A stretch of 59,115 bases of DNA. Source: Dermacoccus abyssi (GTDB lineage: Bacteria; Actinomycetota; Actinomycetes; Actinomycetales; Dermatophilaceae). The stretch covers positions 1 through 59,115 of the forward strand of contig NZ_QWLM01000017.1 of the NCBI RefSeq assembly GCF_003515945.1, read 5' to 3'. This document shows, in pieces, positions 54,515 through 59,115 of this stretch (the stretch's first letter is position 1; the number at the start of each line of letters is the position of its first letter). The notes beneath the pieces were generated by a model. The model searched no databases. It was not told the origin of the DNA and saw only the letters and a list, made by a program, of their open reading frames with translations. A program made the position numbers and the translations under genes.

Positions 54515-55371
54515 AGGTTCACCTCCGCGTGAAGGTAGGGCCCGTCGGGGCCCTTCAGCAGTTCGGGGCGCGTGGGGAGGAAGTGGAAGCCGCGTGCCTG
54601 CTCGAGCGCCTCGGTGGCACTCGATGCCCGGGAGAGGCGCTCGAGCGCCGTGCGCGTCGGGGGCAGGAGGCGGGCTCGCCCAGCCTCGGCTTCTGCCAGC
54701 ATGGCTTCGGGCCGAACCCACTGACCTCGCTGCGACTCACGCGACACGGCATCGGCAGTGGCACCGTCCGGCAGCAGCGCCGTGAGGAACCAGGTGTCGA
54801 AGCGGCGGCTCTCGAACGCGGGCGTGATCCACCGGTCGACGGCCTCGACGAGGTCTCCACGCAGCGTCAGGCCCGCAGCAGCCTCGGTGAACGAGACCTC
54901 GTGAGCCTCGACCTGAGTGCGGCGCGCCCTCCACTCGTCGGTGGCGACGTCGACGATCGCGTCGCCGTCCCCCTCGGACGCGAGAAGCACTCCGGCCTCC
55001 TCGAACAGCTCGCGCAACGCGCACACGAGCACACTGAGCGCCTCGTCGTGCCCGACGCCGAGCCGATCGGCCCACGCCTGCTCGCCACCCGCGGGGCTGC
55101 GCAGGCGGTGCGCCGGAGCGTCGTCGACGCCGAGGTCGGCGGGGTCGACGCGTCCACCCGGGAAGACCCAGGTGGACGGCGCGAAATCCATCGTCGCGGC
55201 GCGTTCGATCATGAAGACCTCGACGGGCTCACCGCGCACCAACAGGACGGTGGCGGCCTGCGCCGGAACCGTCGGCTCCGGGCGCGGTTGCGTGTCGTCG
55301 AACCAGCGCTCGGCTGCCTTGGCGAAGGGACCGATCGGGAAGTCGCGAGGCTGCCTCGGGATGTCGCTCAT
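54511..55371 (-). CDS. NUDIX hydrolase, NUDT19-like
   Basis: 286 residues. The Nudix box is split by an insertion of about 35 residues between FPGGRVDPAD and ALRELFEEAGVLL, which is the hallmark of the NUDT19/RP2-like subfamily (CoA-type diphosphatases). ATG 55371 overlaps the RidA stop by one base (TGATG). Substrate unproven. Confidence 0.85.
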   Translation of the reverse strand: MSDIPRQPRDFPIGPFAKAAERWFDDTQPRPEPTVPAQAATVLLVRGEPVEVFMIERAATMDFAPSTWVFPGGRVDPADLGVDDAPAHRLRSPAGGEQAWADRLGVGHDEALSVLVCALRELFEEAGVLLASEGDGDAIVDVATDEWRARRTQVEAHEVSFTEAAAGLTLRGDLVEAVDRWITPAFESRRFDTWFLTALLPDGATADAVSRESQRGQWVRPEAMLAEAEAGRARLLPPTRTALERLSRASSATEALEQARGFHFLPTRPELLKGPDGPYLHAEVNL

Positions 55372-55835
55372 CAGTCGGCGACGGCGACCGTGATCTCGAC
55401 CTCGACCGGAGCGTCGAGCGGGAGCACCGCGACGCCAACAGCCGAACGGGCGTGGACACCGGCGTCACCGAAGGCCGCACCGAGCAGCTCGGAGGCGCCG
55501 TTGATGACACCGGGCTGACCGGTGAAGGAGGGGTCGCTGGCCACGAAGCCGACGACCTTGACGACGCGCGTCACCGTGTCGAGGTCACCGACGACACTCT
55601 TGACGGCGGCGATGGCGTTGAGGGCACATGTCCGCGCGAGTTCGGCCGCCTGCTCGGGCGTGACGTCGGCACCGACCTTGCCCGTGGCGGCGAGGTTGCC
55701 CGCCACCATCGGCAGCTGACCCGAGGTGTAGACGAGGTTGCCCTCACGCAGCGCGGGGACGTAGGCAGCCACCGGCTTGGCAACCTCGGGCACCTCCAGC
55801 CCGAGCTTCGCGAGGTTCCGCTCGACCTGAGCCAT
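55371..55835 (-). CDS. RidA-family protein
   Basis: 154 residues. Rid family (imine/enamine deaminase fold): VYTSGQLPM and VEITVAVAD. The key Arg position lies in the ARTCALNAIAAVKS region and needs alignment to confirm. RidA enzymes clear reactive enamines from amino-acid metabolism. The DUF4177 stop lies 6 bp upstream. Confidence 0.86.
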   Translation of the reverse strand: MAQVERNLAKLGLEVPEVAKPVAAYVPALREGNLVYTSGQLPMVAGNLAATGKVGADVTPEQAAELARTCALNAIAAVKSVVGDLDTVTRVVKVVGFVASDPSFTGQPGVINGASELLGAAFGDAGVHARSAVGVAVLPLDAPVEVEITVAVAD

Positions 55836-55841
55836 CGCCGA

Positions 55842-55997
55842 TCAGGCCTTCGGACGCTTGAAGTAGCCGACGAGGCCGTTGCCGTCGGGGCCGGGAACGA
55901 TCTGAACGAGCTCCCAGCCGTCCTCACCGAAGTTGTTGAGGATCTGCTGCGTCGCGTGAATCATGATCGGCGCGGTGAAGTATTCCCATTTCTGCAT
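55842..55997 (-). CDS. DUF4177 small protein
   Basis: 51 residues from ATG 55997 (MQKWEYF), too short for most gene finders but conserved: QQILNNFGEDGWELVQIVPG and VGYFKRP are the DUF4177 core. TACGGT 6 nt before the ATG suggests a leaderless mRNA, though GGGAG may also act as a ribosome binding site. Function unknown; compare Rv3678A at the same place in M. tuberculosis. Confidence 0.8.
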   Translation of the reverse strand: MQKWEYFTAPIMIHATQQILNNFGEDGWELVQIVPGPDGNGLVGYFKRPKA

Positions 55998-56034
55998 GCT
56001 CCCACCGTAGCCCGCAGACCCTGTTCGGGGACGA

Positions 56035-56071
56035 CGAAGCCCGCCCCACATCTCGTGTGGAGCGGGCTTCG
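56035..56071 (-). terminator. Terminator of the PBP gene
   Basis: CGAAGCCCGC (56035-56044) pairs with GCGGGCTTCG (56062-56071), with an inner CCAC/GTGG. It lies 11 nt after the PBP stop. Confidence 0.7.
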
Positions 56072-56081
56072 CTCGTGCCGG

Positions 56082-58445
56082 TCAGGGCTTGATGTACAGA
56101 GTGACCTTCTTGCCCTCGCCGATCTTCTGACCAGCTGCGGGGTCGGACTTCCAGACCTGGCCGGAGGAGACCTCGCCCGAGTCCTGCTTGACCACCGTGG
56201 CCTGCAGCTTCAGACGCGCGAGTTCGGCCTTCGCATCCGCCTCGCTGCGCCCCTTGAGCTGCGGGACGGTGATCTGATCGCCCTTGACGACGCCCGAGCC
56301 CGGCTCGGGGAACGCCTTCTTCGGAAGACCCTTGCTGATGGCATCCATCGTTTCCTTCCACACCGGCGCGGCGATGTCGCCACCGTAGAGGAAGTTACCG
56401 ACGTGCTTGGGGCCGATGGTGACGTTCTTGATCGGGTTGGTGTTCTCGCCACCGCGTCCGACCCAGATCGCCGTCGAGTACTGCGGCGTCGAACCGACGA
56501 ACCAGGTGTGCAACGAGCCGTCGACGGTACCCGTCTTGCCGAAGGCCTGACGCCCCTCGGCAAGAGCAGCCGACTTGGCCGTACCGTCCGGGCCGAGAAC
56601 CGACTTGAAGATCTTGACGACTCCGCGCGCCTCTTCGGCCGGCATGGCCTGCTTGCACGCGTTCGGCGCGAGCTTGACCGGGCGACCGTTCGCCTGCTTG
56701 ATCGAGACGACCGGGCGCGGTGCGCAGTACTTGCCGTCGGCCGCGACAGTGGCGAAGGCGTTCGCCATCATGACCGGGCTCGACGAACCGGAGCCGAGCA
56801 CGATCGAGGAGGGGTCGGGGTTGATCTCGGACCAGCCGCCGCTCTTGAAGTCGGACGCATAGACGCCGAGACGCTTGTAGGCGTCGCGGACATTGCACGG
56901 GCCGAGCTGAGCGACGAGCACACCGAACGCCGTGTTCACCGACTCAGCCGTGGCCTTGGACAAGGACATCGGACCGGCGGGCACCTGGTGGTCGTTGCCG
57001 ACCGACCACACGCCACTGCCCTGACCGCACTTGCCCGGGAAGTTCTGCGAGGTGAAGTTGTAGACCGGGCGCCCTTCCTTGCTGCTGTTCATGCGAGGAA
57101 CGTTGACCGTCGAGTCGAGCGCGCGGCCCTGGTGCATGGCCTCGACGATGGCGAAGATCTTCGCCGTCGATCCGATCGGGAACCCGGAGCGCGGATAGCT
57201 GACCGACGTGTTGAACGAATCCGTACCCGCGACGGAGTACTTCGTGTTCTGCGCCATGGCCTCGACGTAACCCGTGCCGGGTTCGATGATGACGCCGGCG
57301 GCCTGGACGTCGGCGCCGTTCTCGACGGGCACGCGCTTCTTGAGGTTGGAGTCGAGCGCGGCCATCTTCTTCGGGTCGAGCGACGTCTGAATGACGAGGC
57401 CGCCGGTACGAAGCTTGCCGAGGCGCTCCTTGCGCGTCTTGCCGAGTGCAGGCTGCTGCGCAATCCACTGCGTCACGTAGTCGCAGTAGTAGGGGTACTT
57501 GCTCGTGGCGCAACCACCCGAGGAGTTCTCCTCGAGCTTGAGGTTGAGCGGCGAGTTGATCGCCTTGCGGCCCTGTGCCTCCGTGATGAAGCCCTGGTCG
57601 ATCATCTTCTGGATACCGATGTTGCGACGCTTGACGGCCGCCTCGGGGTTCTTCACGGGGTTGGTGGCGTCCGGCAGGTTGACGACACCGGCGAGCGTGG
57701 CCGCTTCGGCGATCGTCAGGTCCTTGGCCGGGTGCCCGAAGTAGTGGCGCGACGCCGCTTCGACGCCGTACTGGAGCTGACCGAAGTAGACGAGGTTGAG
57801 GTAGCTCGTGAGGATCTGGTCCTTGGTGTGCGTCTTCTCGAGGTCGACGGCGTACTTGAGCTGCTTGAGCTTACGGATGTAAGCCTTCGCACCGCTCTGG
57901 GCGACCGCCTCCTTGGCGGCCTCCTTGTCACCACTTTCCAGCGCCTGACGCTGGGCAGCCACCTTGACGTACTGCTGCGTCAGGGTCGAGGCGCCCTGGG
58001 TGCTCGAGGAGAACAGGTTCGACGCGATGGCGCGCGCGATGCCCCGCTTGTCGAGGGCCCCGTGCTGGTAGAAGCGTTCGTCCTCGATGGCCACCTGGGC
58101 GTCTTTCATGACCTTCGGGATGGCACTGCTCGCGACGACGATGCGGTTCTCGTCGTACGGGGTCGCGATGACGCTGCCGTCCTTCGCCAGGATCTTGGAC
58201 TGCTGGCTCAGAGCGTTCTCGGCGAACTCGGACGGGATGTTGTTGAACATCTTGACGCCGCTCTTGACACCCGCGCCACCCATGCCGGTGACCGGCAGGA
58301 GAACGCCCGCCAGGAGCAGACCGAGGGCCACAGAGGTCGCGACGAAGGCGCCGAGCAGACTGAGGACGTTGCTCGTCGTCGAATTGCTCCGGCGCTTCTT
58401 CTTCGCAGCAGGACGAACCGCTGCGGCAGAGGGCTTTCCACGCAT
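56082..58445 (-). CDS. ponA: Class A penicillin-binding protein with PASTA domain
   Basis: 787 residues from ATG 58445; TACTCT 7 nt upstream supports a leaderless start there. It polymerises and crosslinks peptidoglycan. Lys/Arg-rich cytoplasmic start, one membrane helix (about 26-50), GT51 transglycosylase with EDERFY (121-126), transpeptidase with STAK (426-429), SVN (502-504) and KTG (637-639), and one C-terminal PASTA domain (about 715-787). The order with whiB matches the ponA2-whiB4 pair of mycobacteria. Confidence 0.93.
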   Translation of the reverse strand: MRGKPSAAAVRPAAKKKRRSNSTTSNVLSLLGAFVATSVALGLLLAGVLLPVTGMGGAGVKSGVKMFNNIPSEFAENALSQQSKILAKDGSVIATPYDENRIVVASSAIPKVMKDAQVAIEDERFYQHGALDKRGIARAIASNLFSSSTQGASTLTQQYVKVAAQRQALESGDKEAAKEAVAQSGAKAYIRKLKQLKYAVDLEKTHTKDQILTSYLNLVYFGQLQYGVEAASRHYFGHPAKDLTIAEAATLAGVVNLPDATNPVKNPEAAVKRRNIGIQKMIDQGFITEAQGRKAINSPLNLKLEENSSGGCATSKYPYYCDYVTQWIAQQPALGKTRKERLGKLRTGGLVIQTSLDPKKMAALDSNLKKRVPVENGADVQAAGVIIEPGTGYVEAMAQNTKYSVAGTDSFNTSVSYPRSGFPIGSTAKIFAIVEAMHQGRALDSTVNVPRMNSSKEGRPVYNFTSQNFPGKCGQGSGVWSVGNDHQVPAGPMSLSKATAESVNTAFGVLVAQLGPCNVRDAYKRLGVYASDFKSGGWSEINPDPSSIVLGSGSSSPVMMANAFATVAADGKYCAPRPVVSIKQANGRPVKLAPNACKQAMPAEEARGVVKIFKSVLGPDGTAKSAALAEGRQAFGKTGTVDGSLHTWFVGSTPQYSTAIWVGRGGENTNPIKNVTIGPKHVGNFLYGGDIAAPVWKETMDAISKGLPKKAFPEPGSGVVKGDQITVPQLKGRSEADAKAELARLKLQATVVKQDSGEVSSGQVWKSDPAAGQKIGEGKKVTLYIKP

Positions 58446-58452
58446 ACCGGCC

Positions 58453-58458
58453 AGAGTA
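58453..58458 (-). promoter_or_regulatory. -10 element for a leaderless ponA mRNA
   Basis: TACTCT on the minus strand, 7 nt before ATG 58445. No ribosome binding site fits. Confidence 0.45.
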
Positions 58459-58655
58459 TCGGGGTAACCTGAGAATCTCGGCGAGGCAGGTGCGGCGTGC
58501 CCGACCCGATCCCAGGGGGCCCGCCACAATGTACTACCTCGATTTAGCACACCGAGAACATAGAAACTCGTCAGTAACTTTGCCTAGTCTGCGTATAGCT
58601 CAACAACGACGTGGTCTACGCCACAGCGTCATCCGCACCAACAGGGGAGGCACAG

Positions 58656-58985
58656 ATGACGATCATGACCGAGGAAACCCAGACGCCCGTCTGGGACGAG
58701 AACTGGGCGGCTCGCGCCCAGTGCGCGGCCACCGCGCCGGACGATCTCTTCGCCAAGGGGGCTGCTCAGCAGACGGCGAAGGTGATCTGCCAGCGTTGCC
58801 CGGTCGTCGCGGAATGCCTCGCGGACGCGCTCGACAACCGCACCGAGTACGGCGTCTGGGGCGGCATGACGGAACGTGAGCGTCGCGCGTTGCTGCGCCG
58901 TCGCCCTGACGTGAAGTCGTGGACCACGCTCTTCAAGATAGCTCGCGCCGACGAGGTCGCTGCCGGCATCAACCGCAGCGCTTGA
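58656..58985 (+). CDS. WhiB-family iron-sulphur regulator (WhiB4-like)
   Basis: 109 residues from ATG 58656 with GGGGAGG upstream. The four iron-sulphur Cys are C23, C45, C48 and C54 (Cx21Cx2Cx5C), followed by GVWGG (66-70) and an Arg-rich C-terminus (ERRALLRRRP). It is a redox- or nitric-oxide-sensing transcription regulator. Divergent from the PBP gene, as whiB4 is from ponA2. The 210-bp upstream region is AT-rich and should hold its promoter; TAGTCT at 58585-58590 is a candidate -10. Confidence 0.93.
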   Translation: MTIMTEETQTPVWDENWAARAQCAATAPDDLFAKGAAQQTAKVICQRCPVVAECLADALDNRTEYGVWGGMTERERRALLRRRPDVKSWTTLFKIARADEVAAGINRSA

Positions 58986-59009
58986 CCGGCCGAAACGACG
59001 AGGGCCCCG

Positions 59010-59115
59010 CACCGATGGCGGATTCTCGTGGTCCTCGCAACACCTGATTGATCACGTGGTTTGAAGTAGATCACGCAGGCGCTCGGCTGGGTTGTCCCAG
59101 TTGAGCGTTTTGCGT
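59010..59115 (-). mobile_element. End of an IS30-family insertion sequence (partial)
   Basis: The transposase 3' end lies at 59052-59115, and the following sequence (about 59010-59045) should hold the terminal inverted repeat. The exact border cannot be placed without the other end. It starts within about 30-60 bp after whiB. Confidence 0.5.
59052..59115 (-). CDS. IS30-family transposase, C-terminal end (partial)
   Basis: The last 20 codons read RKTLNWDNPAERLRDLLQTT, the typical IS30 transposase C-terminus (RKTLNWxxPAERL). The gene runs off the window edge. Confidence 0.65.
   Translation of the reverse strand, partial: RKTLNWDNPAERLRDLLQTT

Overview
The window is high-GC DNA from an actinomycete, probably of the order Micrococcales and plausibly near Dermacoccaceae or Intrasporangiaceae. 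That placement is my inference. It rests on the WhiB protein, the GlxR/Crp-type regulator, the Ssd-Tad pilus locus, the DUF2342 metalloprotease next to tilS, the many GTG starts and 4-nt gene overlaps, and about ten starts preceded by a -10 hexamer only 6-7 nt upstream, which suggests leaderless mRNAs.

The backbone follows the gene order I recall around Mycobacterium tuberculosis Rv3608c-Rv3682. From left to right it reads: folP-folE-ftsH-hpt-tilS-metalloprotease (minus), dacB (minus) and ppa (plus); then holB-tmk (minus), topA (minus), an MrfA-like helicase (plus), the ssd-tadABC-pilin-TadE operon (minus), acs, nhaA and a holin-like gene (plus), nudL-nth (minus), crp (plus), an MBL hydrolase-NUDIX-RidA-DUF4177 run (minus), a class A PBP (minus) and whiB (plus). 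It joins folate and purine salvage, protein quality control, cell-wall synthesis, replication and topology, DNA repair, acetate activation and redox or cAMP-type regulation.

Accessory genes break up this backbone. The left edge (1-2400) holds a truncated RHS-type secreted protein and a secreted polysaccharide deacetylase. A PKD-like surface protein sits between dacB and the metalloprotease. The largest accessory stretch (12.5-25.4 kb) carries a CapA-like lipoprotein, two MFS transporters (one frameshifted), a bile-acid/sodium symporter-family protein, a DUF1275 protein, an ABC transporter translationally coupled to a DesK/DesR-type two-component system, an acyl-CoA synthetase, an XRE-cupin regulator with a LysE exporter, and tRNA-Thr(CGT). 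Between tmk and topA lie a TipA-like MerR regulator, two tandem membrane paralogues (one frameshifted) and an alpha/beta hydrolase. Between topA and the helicase lie an extradiol dioxygenase, a Ser/Glu-rich lipoprotein, a methyltransferase and a STAS protein. The right edge ends inside an IS30-type transposase.

The most unusual signals are: (i) a roughly 57-bp structured repeat present twice, 23 kb apart, each copy at the 3' end of a plus-strand gene and with paired arms kept by G-U wobble; (ii) a TipA-like gene with both a tipA-style operator and a strong internal start; (iii) a run of three hairpins in the gap upstream of the tad operon; (iv) a short conserved-looking leader upstream of nhaA; and (v) holB split exactly at an ATGA junction. 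Three genes (an MFS gene, holB and a membrane paralogue) need a one-base correction, so indel errors in the assembly must be excluded first.
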